The notes beneath the pieces are model-generated. The model was not told the origin of the DNA, did no database searches, and saw only the letters and a list, made by a program, of their open reading frames with translations. Of a DNA stretch of 64,000 bases, positions 1-12,764 are shown piece after piece. The translations under genes were made by a program, and so were the position numbers. Origin of the DNA: Dillenia suffruticosa (taxonomy: Eukaryota; Streptophyta; Magnoliopsida; Dilleniales; Dilleniaceae); contig JAVTVX010000034.1 of assembly GCA_033439265.1 (NCBI GenBank), forward strand, positions 9,455,001 to 9,519,000, in the 5' to 3' direction. Position 1 is the first letter of the stretch, and the number at the start of each line of letters is the position of its first letter.

Positions 1-655
1 CGACATTTTAGACAAGTTCTCTAATAACGTATGTTGACCTAGGGAGACCTATTAACTTAGAAAACGAGAAAGAATATTCAAGTTGACCTAACCACCAAGC
101 TTTGTTAACCTTGCGTTAATACATGTCGACCTATAGAAATGCTCTAAGTCTACATATTGAGTTAAGTTATAGAATGAGTCGTCCAAATTAGTTAAATAAG
201 CTAATCTGGCGTTTTAATGAGTTGACCTGTCTTCAAACAAATCGACCTATACCTATAAAATTTTTCAGAAATGTTAACTTATCTTATAGCAAGTCTACAA
301 ATTGGTTAACCCAAGAAGTTAAAATTGATTGACACACCTAGTCATATCAACCTGGAAACATGGAAGTTAAAACTCACTTGATATGGTGTATGAGTCAACT
401 CAAAGAAGGAAATAAGTCGACCAACAAAGTAAATGGGTCTATGTATAGATCAAAAGAGTCGACCACAGCATATATAGGCCAAACAACTCAATACATAGAT
501 CGACCTCAAAGGAAAATGAGTCATCCTATATTAAATGAGTCAACCTAAAAGAAAATCAAGTCGACATCTACTGTTATAACTAAATATATTTAAAAATGAG
601 TCGATTTATAAATAAAACCATTTCGACCCTTAGTGAACACACTCTACCAAAAGAT
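1..655. repeat. Degenerate GTCGACC-motif array (retrotransposon spacer-like)
   Basis: The motif gTCGACCta and one- or two-base variants (gttgacct, gtcaacct, atcgacct) recur about every 20-40 bases across this stretch, often preceded by 'atgag' or 'aa'. Spacing is irregular, so this is not a clean satellite. No long open frame is supported. Similar motif-rich non-coding spacers occur in some plant copia elements next to an LTR, and an LTR-like segment follows directly. I therefore infer a retrotransposon spacer; an independent degenerate minisatellite is the alternative. Confidence 0.45.
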
Positions 656-1468
656 TTGAAGTTTCAAAATAGTTGACACATCAACATTTTGCTTAATTGC
701 AAATCACCTAACTTAATTTGGCTTATCATGATTAGTGAAAAACCTATGAACTCTAATGTTCTTATGCATTAAAGCAAGTTGTTTTATTGGATAAACAAAA
801 TTACATGTAGAAAAACAAACAAAAAACAGTTTTTCATTGGCTGCAAAGAAGCATGGTTAAGGAAGTATTAAATGAGATAGACGGAGTATTAATGAACGAT
901 ATACAAATTCAAACTACCACAATGACTCTCACCAACCTCCACATAAATACAAAAGAGAATAAAGAATATAGTAATAAAACACGTGACAAATTGAATGCTC
1001 TGAACTCTAAAGTGAAATAAACACACTCTATTTTTTATTTCTTTTGTAAATTCTCTTTGTAAGCTTCAAATTTGTTGTATTTAAGGATTATAGCCTCAAT
1101 CTTTGTAATGTCTACTCATCTCCTATACAAAGGATGAAAAGACTAGAGAGGGTTTCTCAGTCTGAGGTTTAGAGAGAGAGAAACAACCTGTGAGGTTGTA
1201 AGTGTTTCAGGTAAAAATACTTGTATAGGTTTCACTTTCACTTGAAAGCAAGTATGTTATATTATTTGGATGAAATAGTAGAAATCTAGGAGGCATCTGA
1301 AAGTAGACATACACCGAATTTGGTAGAACTACTAAAAAAATTTGTGTGTTCTATCTCATTTTCTTTGCTTTCACATTCCAACACTCTATCCTTATTTCGC
1401 ACAATTTGTAAAATCTTCAAAATCCTTAAAAATTGTCATTTGACTTATTTACGCCCCCTTAGATTGCA
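656..1468 (+). mobile_element. Ty1/copia LTR-like segment (5' boundary not defined)
   Basis: The segment has an LTR promoter layout: a TATA-like cataaatac at 941-949, a purine-rich leader, and an R/U5-like stretch with gagagagaaacaacctgtg around 1171-1192. It ends in ..ttgca at about 1468, directly before a tRNA-Met primer-binding-site match, and copia-type gag sequence follows. The 5' end and a target duplication were not identified, so the start is approximate. A match between 656-1468 and a full-length copia LTR of the same genome would settle the limits. Confidence 0.5.
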
Positions 1469-1474
1469 TATCAA

Positions 1475-1486
1475 TTGGTATCATAG
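1475..1486 (+). other. Primer-binding site (tRNA-iMet type)
   Basis: The sequence ttggtatcatag matches the plant retrotransposon primer-binding consensus TGGTATCAGAG at nearly every position and sits a few bases after the presumed LTR end. It fixes the orientation of the copia remnant as + strand. Confidence 0.6.
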
Positions 1487-1534
1487 TGGAAGTGCCAGGG
1501 AAAAGCCTAACAGTTTCAGCATCAAAGATCCAAA

Positions 1535-1985
1535 ATGGCAATGAATGGAGATAGTATCCCATTTGAAACCTGCTCTACCAACAGAGCACTATTTTTAATG
1601 GAAACAATTACAGCTATTAGATGCAGCACATGAGAAATTTCAAAATCGCTTAAAATGGAACGTCATGGAAAATAATCAAAGAGGGAGTTAAATTCCTTGC
1701 TGGAGAAGTGGACGAAGTATATTTGCTGATCAAAATGAAGAACATGACACCAGAGGAAAAGAAAACATATAGAGCCAACTGCAAGACCATGAATTTGCTT
1801 CACTTAACATTGAGTTCGAATGAGTACAACAGAGTCTCATCCTATATTATAGCCAAAGAAATATGGAAAAGATTGGAGATCACATATGAAGGCATTGATC
1901 AAATTCAAAAAAAAAAAAGATTAGAATGTTAAAGCAAGAATATGAAATCTTTAAAATGAAGGATCATGTATTTCTATAAGGCAAT
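1535..1985 (+). pseudogene. Copia gag (UBN2-type) fragment
   Basis: Translation with several frame changes reads as the N-terminal half of a copia Gag. It begins MAMNGDSIPF at 1535. A diverged FNGNNY-like block and a WNV motif follow, then the long readable stretch 1708-1932 (EVDE, KTMNLLHLTLSSNEYNR, AKEIWKRLEITYEG). The last two blocks are hallmarks of the UBN2/retrotran_gag family, which packages element RNA into virus-like particles. Frameshifts, internal stops and a poly-A run near 1908-1918 show it is dead. No zinc knuckle, protease or pol follows: recognisable Gag stops near 1985 and the chromovirus begins at 2199. No gag continuation is visible beyond the chromovirus's 3' end. Confidence 0.7.
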
Positions 1986-2198
1986 TCACCTCATTGAAAG
2001 AAATTTCGACTGCTATTGAATATGCATTTGACTGTTTGCAGGTGATGGAGGGTTCAGAGATGAAGATGGTGATGGTGGCAGCAATGATTTCTAGAGAATG
2101 AAAGAAGAGTGATAGGATAGAGAGAGACGACACAGTTCACAACCCTGATATATCTCTTCTTTGAAACCCTAGTTCTTCACTTCGAACCTCAAACATAA

Positions 2199-4760
2199 TC
2201 TAAGGTCCCATTTTGAGAAATCATTTAAGCATGCATTTGCATATATATTTGCATTTGCAATTTTAGTTTGTTGAGCACATTTAAATTTTTTTGTATTGCA
2301 CTATACTAAAATTCATTGATTTTTTTTTATGTACGTAACATGTTTTGAATTTTATATTTGTGATTTTAACCATAGATCAAATATACTAAAATTAATATAA
2401 ACTAGTGGGGTACACGAACGAATGAGACTGGTCAGAATAAGATAACAAGAGAACCGAATTAGTGTTTGATGTGGGACCCACAAAAGGAAAAAAAGAAAAG
2501 AAAAGAAAAGCCACACCCTTACATGATATAACTTCATACTTGATATATGGCACTTACACATTTGACACATTACCATACTTAGAGGCTCTACAACTCATTT
2601 AGAATGGAAATGAGAGAGAGGGAGAGAGATAGGTCTTTCATTCTTGAACATCATTCATGTTTTTCTCTTTCCCTTTCCTAATAAAACCAAACCCTAACTC
2701 CATAAAAAGTATCCTTTAAGCTTAAATTAAGCAATCTCCATCCATATACTTATTATCCTTGACACAGAGATGTGGAAAAGCACTAAAACAAGCTTAAAAT
2801 GCATAGAAAGCAAGAAAGTTGGAGGAAAAAGAGTATAGAAGAGCAAAGAAGGATTAGAAGTTTGGAAAGACAACTACCATGCTTGTGTTTATTTAATTGA
2901 TACCTATAGATCATGTGTAACATGTTTTACCTATGGTTATGATATTAGAATACGAATGGAATAGATTAGAGAAGAGAAGAGTCACATTTTTGAATGAAAG
3001 CTATGAATTATGCATGTTGGACAGTCTAACCATACTTCAATTTTTTTACTTATAACTTTTTCTACATAACTACAAATTGAGTGTGGTTTTCTTTTACTGA
3101 AAGTAAACTTACATAACTTTAAAATGACATATGATTTGAAGAATTTCATTAATAATTGAAGTTTTAGTGATTTTTCAAAGTGACATATTTTTTTACAAAA
3201 ATTCACCCTGTTTCTATCATATTTCGGTGTAGACTTTAGTTTAATTTTTAATTCTCTTCTAAACTAAATTAGACTAAACTCTAAATATAAAAATTATAGT
3301 TTTATATCTTATCATTAAATGGCCATTGGAATCACCTCAATCCAAAATATGTAGAAGAAGCTATGTTAATTTGTCTAAGACTGCTCAAGCTATATTGTGA
3401 ATTTTGGATTGTAAATTTGATTAAATTGGGTATCCCTGTGTGATTGAAATTGTACCTAACTATAACATGAAATATATAACCCTATATCTTATCTTTAAGT
3501 GGCAGTTAGAATCATCTTAATCTGAGTTCTATAGCTCAAGTAATGTCACTTCTCCGAAAATTGCTTGTGTTGGAAATTTGTTGAACAAGTTCTTTGGTGC
3601 ACACTGAATTGTATGGCATGTATAAATATGTTATTTGATTGTAAATTTTATGTAAAACTTGTGATAATTTATGATCTTTGTGGTTATTATATTATAAGAA
3701 TCACAAAAAATATAAAGTGGAAGAGATAACAAAAAAATATCTCCAAAATCTTTGCAAATCCTATGGGTGAAACTTGATGAGTACAGTTGGCATATAAGTT
3801 TCAAAAGCTTTGTGAAACATATGGGTGAAGTTTGAAGAACTGTGGATGTATCTCTTTTCCCTGTGTGGGTAGAATTAGAAGTAAGTGAAATGATTGAGGT
3901 GTTTAACCCAAAAGGATATAGATTTCATTCAGAAATTTTAAATTTTGGCTTACTCTTCTAGGCTTTCATATACTATTTTGGTTCGATACTCTATTCCCTT
4001 TTTTAATTATTAAGTTAAATTAAAACATCAAAGACAAAAAAGGATAATGCATTCAGAGTGGTAATCATATATTTTTTTGAGAATACATAAGATAATGTGT
4101 ATCTCTTATACACTCTTCAATGTTTATGTTATTTTTATGGTGATAGTGATATTATTCTGTTTGCTTGCTTACTATATATACTATTAGTCTCTCATATACT
4201 TGCTCAGCTTATTCTAACCCTGATATCCTTATTTTCAGGTGATGAGGGAAATGAGAGAAAACCATAGGGTTTAGACTTTTGAGTCAAGGGATTTAGATCC
4301 CCTCTTATATTTGACCATTTACTTTGTTTAAGGCATCTAATTTTCATGTTTTCTTTTAGCTAGTATGAGTTATGTTTCATATGTAGATATTTAGCTGATG
4401 ACCAAGGAAAGCCCTACATATAATTTTTTTATATTATATTTATATACTATGGTGTGTTGTGTTGGGCAGTCAAGAGAGCCATTAATGCCAATTTGTTAAT
4501 AATAGAAATGTTCTGTTTGTTTTATCAGATTTTATACTAATCTTAGATAGCTAAATGGTTACTAAATATTGATAATATTTCTTTTGGAAAGAACAAGTAA
4601 TTTGTTATCTTTTATTATAAATTTCCTTCTATGTTATCACACACGTGAAAGGCGATCTCGTGAGTCCAGTTGTCGCATGTTAATTATATTTGTTGCTTCC
4701 ACATTTGCTTACCTATCTCCTTTTTGCTAGAGGGTTTGACGCCTAGATAGCATGTCACCA
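2199..4760 (+). repeat. 5' LTR of the chromovirus
   Basis: About 2.56 kb. It starts at taaggtcccatttt after CATAA and ends at ..gtcacca, four bases before the primer-binding site. It aligns in order with three blocks of the 3' LTR: 2199-2562 with 9514-9848, about 2895-3270 with 10004-10360, and 4088-4760 with 13437-14102. It lacks the CACTA-like sequences present in the 3' copy, so those arrived after the element inserted. The LTR is long for a plant LTR but within the range for this clade. Confidence 0.8.
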
Positions 4761-4764
4761 TAGT

Positions 4765-4778
4765 TGGTATTAGACCCC
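4765..4778 (+). other. Primer-binding site of the chromovirus
   Basis: tggtattagacccc lies four bases after the 5' LTR end and matches the tRNA-iMet-complementary consensus TGGTATCAGAG with one change in its first ten bases. It supports the LTR boundary and + strand orientation. Confidence 0.7.
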
Positions 4779-4901
4779 AAAGTTTTGGATAATGCACACC
4801 TAGAATTTGAGACTATATGTATAGGTTACTAGATAAAGGGTGATTTATCTAATGAGTAATATTGTTCGTCATTTATATGCATTAGGTTATTAGCATACAA
4901 A

Positions 4902-6180
4902 ATGGCTAAGAGTAGAAGACGAACCAAAAGATGATGAGAAAAGGGATGAGCCTCAATCCAAATGCCAAGTGATCTAAGACCACCGGAGCTAGATCTGTGA
5001 CAGATTTTGGATGCTTTGATGGCTATGGTAGGCACTATATCTAGGGACACACGAAAATTGACAAAGAGACTGTCTCAACCAGTAGAAGGGAGTGAGACTG
5101 CAAATGTTTCTACAGATGTCTCTCTAACTACTCATGGCACTCCTACTTCCTCAACCATGTCAATTTCAATAACTCCAGTTTTATTAGTGGGTTCTGAGTA
5201 AGATCAGGCTTATATCAGGTAAAGATCAGAAAGCTATTGAGACGGAAAGGGACATGAAGATAGAGGGAGCATATGTGTGTCACGAAAGGATAGTCGGTTT
5301 CAAAAACTAATGACTGAGTTCAGAAAAATGGAGTCGATGATTTTTTCAAGAAGTGATGATCTACAGTTTGTAGAGACCTAAATTGTTAAGATGCAGATGT
5401 TATTTTCTGAGTTTATGGTTGCTGAAGAATACAATGTCAGACTTGTCGCCTATTACCTAAAGGTAGCTTTCTATGATTAGTGGAGTTCAAAGTGAAGACT
5501 CCAATATGGGAATGACTTTCAATGTATTTGTTGGGGTGATTTCACTCAGATCTTCCATGAGAGGTCTATACCTTTTTTTTAGCGATTGAAAAATGTCTGA
5601 ATGTCTGAATTTGAGACAGAGTAGTCAGACTATTAGCTACTGTAAAGACCACTTTGCTAGATTATCAGTTTATACTCCATAACTAGTTAATGCAGATGAA
5701 AAGAGAGCAAAGAGTTTCAGAAAAGGATTGAGATCCTTTTTTCAAAGGTATATGGTAGTCCAACTTTTACCACTTGTAGAGGTCTATTGAATAATGCAAA
5801 AGCTCTGGAACTGGTTACCGATGATCAGCAAGAAAGGTTGCAGGGAAAAAAGGCCAACGAAAATTCAACCTTCAAGCATAAAAAAGAAAAAGGAAAAGAA
5901 TAAGCATTATGAGCATGGTCAGAGCTCTCGTAAGAGACCATCATGTCCCAGTTATGGAAATTTTCATACAAAATCATGTGAGGGAGGAAAGAGATCTTGT
6001 TTTACACGTTTTCAATCGAGCCATTATACTTCACGTTGTCTTCTTAGGTCCAGGCAGCCATTGCCCATTCCTTTACTGCATGTTCTACCACCTAGAGCTC
6101 TACCAGCTCAGCAAGCAATAACCCCTCCAGTTCCATTAAGGCCAGGACCACCTAGAGTAGCTCTACCACCACAACCATAG
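4902..6180 (+). pseudogene. Chromovirus gag pseudogene
   Basis: Starts around the ATG at 4902 (MAKSRRRTKR) and is interrupted by many stops. The readable block 5007-5201 carries a DALMAMVGTISRDTR-like stretch. The block from 5794 ends in a degenerate zinc knuckle (about 5941-6040) with the layout C-P-S-Y-G-N-F-H-x(4)-C followed by C-F-x(6)-H-x(4)-C. Gag forms the capsid and the knuckle binds RNA; here the second position of the first C-x-x-C pair is lost. A proline-rich tail (6060-6177) leads into the protease. Confidence 0.75.
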
Positions 6181-6189
6181 TAGAGACGG

Positions 6190-9100
6190 CCATAGGGTAT
6201 GCCATCAGACTTAAGAGGTCAGGCTAGAGTTCATGCAGTTACTATTCAGAAGGCTTGTGATTCATTTGATGTGATTATACATGGAATGAAATTATTTTCT
6301 TGTAATGTGTATGTTTGGATTAACCGGGTGCCACGTATTCTTTCATTTCATTAGCATTTATTATACATTTATCGCATGGGTCCGAACTTTTAGAATAATG
6401 GTTATGGATTGCAACACTATTTGGAGATGAGGCTCTTGTTATTGAGATTTATACAGGTTGCGTTGTGAATTCCAGGGAGTATGATTTCAGTATTGATTTG
6501 TACCGTTCGAGTTGATAGATCTAGATATAATTCTGAACATGGATTGGTTATCAGCTAATTATGTATTGGTTGATTGTCACTGGAAGATTATTTACTTTCA
6601 CTACTAGAAATTGAGGTTTCATCGACGGAAAAAGTACCGATGAAAGTTTTCATCGATAATTCGGTTGGGAAAAACAACCCCGCTAATTGTTACTGATAAA
6701 AATTTTTTTGTCACTAAAATTTATGATGGATTTTCGATGTTAATTTCCGACGCTAATATAAGCGATTGTTAATCCGTCGATGATATGATTGACCTTGTTT
6801 CGCCTTCACCGACAAATTTCAAATGGAAATTTCCCGTCACAGAATAGTCTGTTGCTACTCCAACGCAATTAATCATTATAATTGACAAGCATCCCAATTT
6901 CTACCATGAATTGATGATTTGCTTGATCCATTGAAAGATGTCACAATTTTCTCTAATCTAGATCTCAAATCAGATTACCATCATATTAAGGTCAGAGAGG
7001 AAGATATACCTAAGACAGTTTTTCTCACTTACCATAGTTATTATAAGTTTTTGGTGATGCCGTTTGAGTTAACCAATGTCCCAGAAGTTTTTATGATTTT
7101 GATGAACCGTGTTTTCAGCGCCTATCTAGATAACTTCATTATGGTATTTATTGATGATATTTTGGTTTATTCTAAAAACAAAGCTCAACATGAGCAGTAT
7201 CTCCACATTACTTTATAGACCTTGTGGAGTAAGAGATTGTATGCCAAACTAAATAAATGTGAGTTCTGCCTCAATGAAATAACTTTCTTGGGTCACATTA
7301 TCTCCAGTAGAGAACTTTCTGTAAATCCAAAGAAGGTTGAAACTATTGTTAACTGGATCACGCCTACTACAGTTACATAGGTGCGTAGGTTTTTGGGTTT
7401 GGTGAGTTATTGCCATAGATTTGTTAAGAATTTTTCTTTGATAGTTGCCCTACTTATAAGATTGGCTCATGAAAATGCATCTTTCAGATGGAATAAACAA
7501 TGTGAGACTGATTTTCAGACTCTAAATGATAGACTTGTATCGGGTTCAATATTAACATTACCAGTTAATGGACAGGGATATGTGATCTTTAGTGATACTT
7601 GGGTCGTATACTAATGTAGGGACATAATGTGATAGGGTATAATTCTAGACAGTTGAAACCTCATAATAAGAATTATCCTACACATGATCAAGAGTCTGAA
7701 ACTATTGTTTTCAGTTTGAAGATTTGGATACACTACCTTTATGAGGAGCACTATGAAATATTTACCTATCATCAGAGTTTTAAATAATTATTTACCTAAA
7801 AAGATTTGAATTTTAGACGGTTTGAATTATTGAAACATTATGATGCTTCTATTCAGTATCAACTTGGCAAAACAAATATTATTGTAGATGCACTCAGCCG
7901 TAAATCCATAGTATCTGTAGCATCTTTATGAGTAAGAGAACATCAAATGATAGTCGAGTTGGAGCAGTTGAGGATTGATACTAAGGTTACAAATCAAGGA
8001 TCTCTTTGGCCTAGTTTATGATTCAACCAGATCTATCTGATCACAGTAGGGTAGCTCAGCAAACTGATGGTATGATTATTAAACTCAGAGAAAACATTTT
8101 TAAAGAGGAACACCTAAATTCAATATATTAAATAAGACATTCAAATTTCGAGATAGATTAGTGATTCTAAAAGCTCAGCGGTTGAGGAGATTGATTATGG
8201 AAGAAGCACATACTTCTGCTTTTTTTGTTTATCCATAATCCACTAAGATGTATAAGGATTTGTGTCAATACTTTTGGTGGTCTAGTATAAAGAGAGATAT
8301 TATAGAGTTTTTTTTGTAGATACTTGATTTGTCAACAAGTGAAGGCTGAATACTAGAGATATGGTGGACAACTTGAACTACTCCCTATTCCTGAACATAA
8401 ATAGGAGTATATTATCATAGATTTTGTCTCAAAATTGCCTAGAACTACGAGGGGATATAATGTCATATAGATTATAGCAGATTGTCTCACCAAATCAACT
8501 CACTTTTTCCCAATTGTAGTGAGTTAGTTTATAAAGAAATTAACTAAACTCTATACCGATTAGATCATAAGATTGTATGGCATGCCGGTATCCATTGTTC
8601 TGATAGAGATCCAAAATTTGTTTCTCGATTCTGGCAAAGCTTTCAACCAGATTTGGAAGTAAAATTATTTTCTCCATGATATATCATCTTCAGACAGATG
8701 ATCAGTTAGAAACGACAATAAAACTCTAGAGGATATGTTGAAAACTTGTGATTTAGAACTCCGTGGTAGTTAGACTGAATATTTGATATTAGTGGAATTT
8801 GTTTATAATAACAGCTATTACTCCAGTATTGGCATGACATCGTTTGAAGTATTATATAAGAGAAAATGTAGGACTTCTCTTTGTTTGTTGGGATGAAGTG
8901 CAAGAGAAACAGATACTTCAATCAGAAATATGGTATGCTTATCTACAAGAAACCACAAAAAGTCCATATCACTTTAGAAAGCTTAGAACAGCTCAATTCT
9001 GCCATAAAAGTTATGCTAATCAAAGACATAGAGATTTGAAATTTGAGGTAGGAAACAAAGTCTTTCTAAAAATTTCTCTAATCAAATGTATGATGAGATT

Positions 9101-9480
9101 TGGGAGAAAAAATAAAAAACTCAATCTCAGATTTATTGGTCCTTTTGAGATCCTAACCAAAGTCGGATTAGCTGCTTATAAGTTGACTCCACCTGTAGCA
9201 TTTGAGGGAGTTAACCCTATCTTTTATGTTTCTGTGATGAGAAAGTATATTCTTGATCATTCACATATAATCAGTATGAACCACTCCAAGTTGTTGAAAA
9301 TTTAACTTGTGTTGAGCTTCCGATCTAGCTTTTAAATTCTCGAGAGTAGAACATGAGAAACAAGATTATAAAATGTTGGTAAAAACTGTGTGGAGACTCC
9401 ACACTTCTTAGGAGGTATTTTGGGAGCTAGAATCATAAATGAAAGAGTGGTATTCAAATCTTTTTGAGTATGAGTAATAA
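6190..9480 (+). pseudogene. Chromovirus pol pseudogene (protease, RT, RNase H, integrase, chromodomain-like tail)
   Basis: Domains in order. Protease remnant about 6190-6598, ending in a diverged MDWLSANY motif. Reverse transcriptase about 6885-7370, including FSNLDLKSDYHHIKVREED, LVMPFELTN and the intact catalytic VFIDDILVYS near 7147. RNase H about 7381-7930 (GYVIFSDTW; DALSRKS end). Integrase with its C-terminal domain about 7990-9290 (KSYANQRHRDLKFEVGNKVFL; NLRFIGPFEIL). Chromodomain-like tail about 9300-9480, readable only with frame changes (..VFWELES..NLFEYE). Chromodomains direct integration into heterochromatin. More than ten stops or frameshifts and the insertion at 6599 abolish function. 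Confidence 0.85.
6599..6860. mobile_element. Small CACTA-type (CACTACTAGAAA) insertion in pol
   Basis: The start CACTACTAGAAA at 6599 is a canonical plant CACTA terminal inverted repeat. Downstream sequence is rich in cgacgg/ccgtcg/gacgctaat motifs, the subterminal repeats of such elements. Pol similarity stops at about 6598 and resumes near 6880. The 3' TIR is not clearly preserved, so the right end is approximate. It encodes nothing and is probably a non-autonomous deletion derivative. Confidence 0.55.
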
Positions 9481-9500
9481 TCCAGAGGACCAAATCCTTT

Positions 9501-9513
9501 AAGGAAGGAAGGA
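9501..9513 (+). other. Polypurine tract of the chromovirus
   Basis: The all-purine run aaggaaggaagga lies within one base of the 3' LTR start at 9514. This is the expected site and composition for priming of plus-strand synthesis. Confidence 0.65.
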
Positions 9514-9848
9514 CGTAAGATCCCATTTCGAAAAATCATTTAAGTATGCATTTGCAATTTTAGTTTATTGAGAATATTTAAATATCTTTGCATTATATTA
9601 TGCTAAAATTCGTTGATTTTTTTTAAATGCGATGCATACTTTGATTTTTATATTTGTAGTTTTAACCATAGATTGAGTACACTAAAATTAGTATAGACTA
9701 GTGGGATACACGAACAAATAAGTCCGGTCAAAATAAGATAACAAGAGAATCGACTTAGGGTTTAGTATAGGACGTATAGAAGGGAAAAAAAATCAACGCA
9801 CCCTCACATGATATGACTTCTTACTTGACATATGGCACTTACACCTTT

Positions 9849-10003
9849 CACTACTAGAAAATAGACTTTCGACAATGAAAAATTACCGACGGATTTTTTT
9901 CCATCGGTAATAGTGATGAATTATAAACAAAAATTTTAACGACAGATTTTTACATTTTTATATTTTTTAAAATTTTTAAATTTTAATTTTTTTAATTTTT
10001 TTG
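9849..10003. mobile_element. CACTA-type terminal fragment in the 3' LTR
   Basis: Begins CACTACTAGAAAA at 9849, followed by ttaccgacgg and ccatcggtaat subterminal motifs, then an AT-rich run before LTR sequence resumes at about 10004. No opposing TIR is seen before the LTR resumes, so this is either a truncated small element or the separated left end of the larger insertion downstream. Confidence 0.5.
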
Positions 10004-12027
10004 TAAACCTATCATGTATAACTTGTTTTACCTATGGTTATGATAATAGAATAAGAATGGAGTGGATTAGAGAAGAAAAGAGTCATGTTTTTTAATGAAA
10101 GCTATGAATTATGTAAGCTGGACAATCTGACCATATTTCTGTAACTACAAATTGTGTGTATTGTTTTCTACTAAAACCAGAATTCCATAACTTTAAAATG
10201 AGATATGATTTGAAGAGTTTCATTAATAATTGAATATTTAATGATTTTTCAAAGTAGCATATTGTTTTATAGAAAATTGCCCTATTTTTGCCATGTTTCT
10301 GTATTGAACATTGTTTCAAATTTTAACTGTCTTTCACGCTGAATTAAACTAACTTCCTTCCTAGTTATATCGCGAATCTTTTAGATAAACCTTTTAAAAA
10401 ATTAGAAAGTATAGTATATTGCGATGTATTATTTGATTAAAATTATGATTTTATAAATTTGGAATGAGAAACTATTATCACATTCGACGAATTGGGATGC
10501 CCTAACTCTAACACGGGCTTCCCCGATAAAAGAACCATTTTTCGTCTTTGTCCCAATTCAATACTAAACAATTTAATAAGTCGCGGTTGTGGAGTTCACA
10601 ATTTATATTTTTCATTTTTTACATCCATTCACTTCTCTTATATAGTTCAATTATTTGAAAATTGAGTTATTTATCTTCATTTGTCATTATTAGAGAAGAT
10701 AATAGATGATACATCTATATCCGACGATCCATCTCGTTTGCCAAGTAGATCAAATATTAGTTTTTGGAGAGTGGAGATAATGATACGGATGATTACTGAT
10801 AGGCGGCTATCCATTTTTAAACTATTCTATGGATTAAAAAAATAAAATAAAAATGAAAAGGAATAATAAAATAAAAAAAACAAAAACAAAATATAAAATA
10901 TAAAATGCAAATTTATATAAAAAAGATTAAATTAGTGACGGATTTTACGACGGATTTAGAAATCCATCGCTAAGTTAGCGACGGATTTAGAAATCTATCG
11001 CTAAATTAGTGACGGATCGAGAAATCTGTTGGTAAGTTAGCGACGAATAAGGAATCCGTCGCAAATTTAGCGACGAATTTATATCCGTTGCTAATTTAGC
11101 GACGAATTTTTATATCCGTCGTAAAATTTAATCTTTTTTAATTAGAATTTTATATTTTTTTATTTGTCTTTTTATTTTATTAATATGTTATATTTAAATT
11201 AAAAATTAATTTAGTGACGAATTTGTTTTCCGTCGCTAAATTTAGTGACGAAAATCTCAATTTGTCGCTAAATTTTTTTATATATAATTAAATAAAATAT
11301 AATATTTAAATTAAAAAATTAATTTAACGACGGAACTAATTTATGTTTGTTTTTATTATATTTGTTTTTTTCCATTATTCTATTTCATTTAATTTTATTG
11401 TGTTTGTTTTCTTTTTCTAATTTTTTGTTTTTCTAATAAGTATAAATATGGAATTTAAATTGTAATATATTAATAAGTATGGAATTACAAAATTAAACTT
11501 TTTCATATATTTTGCATAACTTTTTTATTATGAAAATTTTATGTAAATTTTAATATATAAATTTAACATGCAGAAAATTGCAAATATTCCATATGAGCAA
11601 GTAACTCACTGACTGACTCCTTTCTCAATGATGAAATTTTAAGTTACATGGGATTCCACGTAACCATCAAGCGAGGTTGTGTTTGCAAGTCAAACCAAAC
11701 CAAACTAAGTCGGACATATTTTACATATTTTATAATTTTTAAGTGGTATGATTAAGATTTTGAAGATAATTTTATATTTTTTAAACAATAATTTTATTTA
11801 TTTTCAAAATAATATTAAAATTTTTAAAAATAATTTTAAACCTTGAAAAATATTAAAGTAATCAAGAGTCACATCTTGTGGAAAGGTTTAGAGGTCCAGG
11901 GAGCAGCGTAACGTTGAAGCCGGGTTCAGAATTGGAAGCCTAAAACCTACTAAAAAAAGCCTAGGACAGCTCAAGCATTAAATGAGAGAGAGAATATGAT
12001 TGCATCAACGCCACTCAGTCTAATAAC

Positions 12028-12306
12028 ATCAATGCGGGCGCCCGCGCGAGCATGGGCAGGCGCCATTGCGGGCGCTCGCATGCACGCCTGCCTGCGCGCA
12101 GGCAGGGCGGGTGCCCGCACTTGTGCTGCTTGCGCGGGGCTCCTGCCCACCCGGGCGCCCGCTCCAGGATGGGCAGGGCAGGGCCGGCGCCCGCCCGGAC
12201 ACTGCTTGTGCGGGGCGCCTGCCCACACGGGCGCCCGCTTGAGCACAGGCAGGGCAGGGCAAGCGCCCGCACGGGCTGCTTGCGCGGGGCACCTACCCAC
12301 GCGGGG
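12028..12306. repeat. GC-rich minisatellite, about 75-bp period
   Basis: The core ctgcttgYgcggggc recurs at 12126, 12202 and 12276 (76 and 74 bp apart), each followed by a variant of cctgcccacNcgggcgcccg. It is dominated by cgggcgcccg-type palindromes and is very GC-rich inside an AT-rich element. All six frames stay open by composition alone, so the apparent overlapping proteins here are not credible genes. Confidence 0.75.
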
Positions 12307-12764
12307 TCAAAAACCATATTTATTAATTTATATTAAAAAATAAGTAAAAAATAAAAGAAAAAAAAAGAAAACAAAATATAATATTAATATATTTTTTATT
12401 AATTTAATATTTTATTTTAAATTAGTATTTTATTAAAAATTATCATATTTATTATTTTTAATTAATATTATTTTAGGTAGGTGGTTATAACTTTTACAAA
12501 GTAAAAAAAAATTTATTATATTTATTATTTTAAATTGCTATTATATATTATTTTATTATTATTAGAAACATGTGAAAAACAAATAATAAGTAAAAATAAA
12601 AATTATATCATATACTAACATTTGGTTTGGTGGTATATGCTTTTATAGGTTTATGCGTGTGCAGAAGTTCGAATCACGATGGAGGCAAAGAGGAGGCATT
12701 TTTCGGAGTTCGAACCACGACGAAAAAATAAAGCAGAGGCATTTTCCAAGAATTAAGTGAGGAG

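Noticed and set aside
2194-4760. 5' LTR read as an independent gene region
   Set aside because: Small frames inside are AT-rich and are not conserved between the two LTR copies.
11971-12343. Overlapping open frames of 87-115 codons on both strands
   Set aside because: All arise from the GC-rich minisatellite, which lacks stop codons by composition; the proteins are Ala/Arg/Gly-rich and repetitive, with no family resemblance.
12620-12720. tRNA-like gene or SINE with gttcgaatc B-box motifs
   Set aside because: Two B-box-like words occur but no convincing A-box spacing, no cloverleaf, and no tail or duplication.
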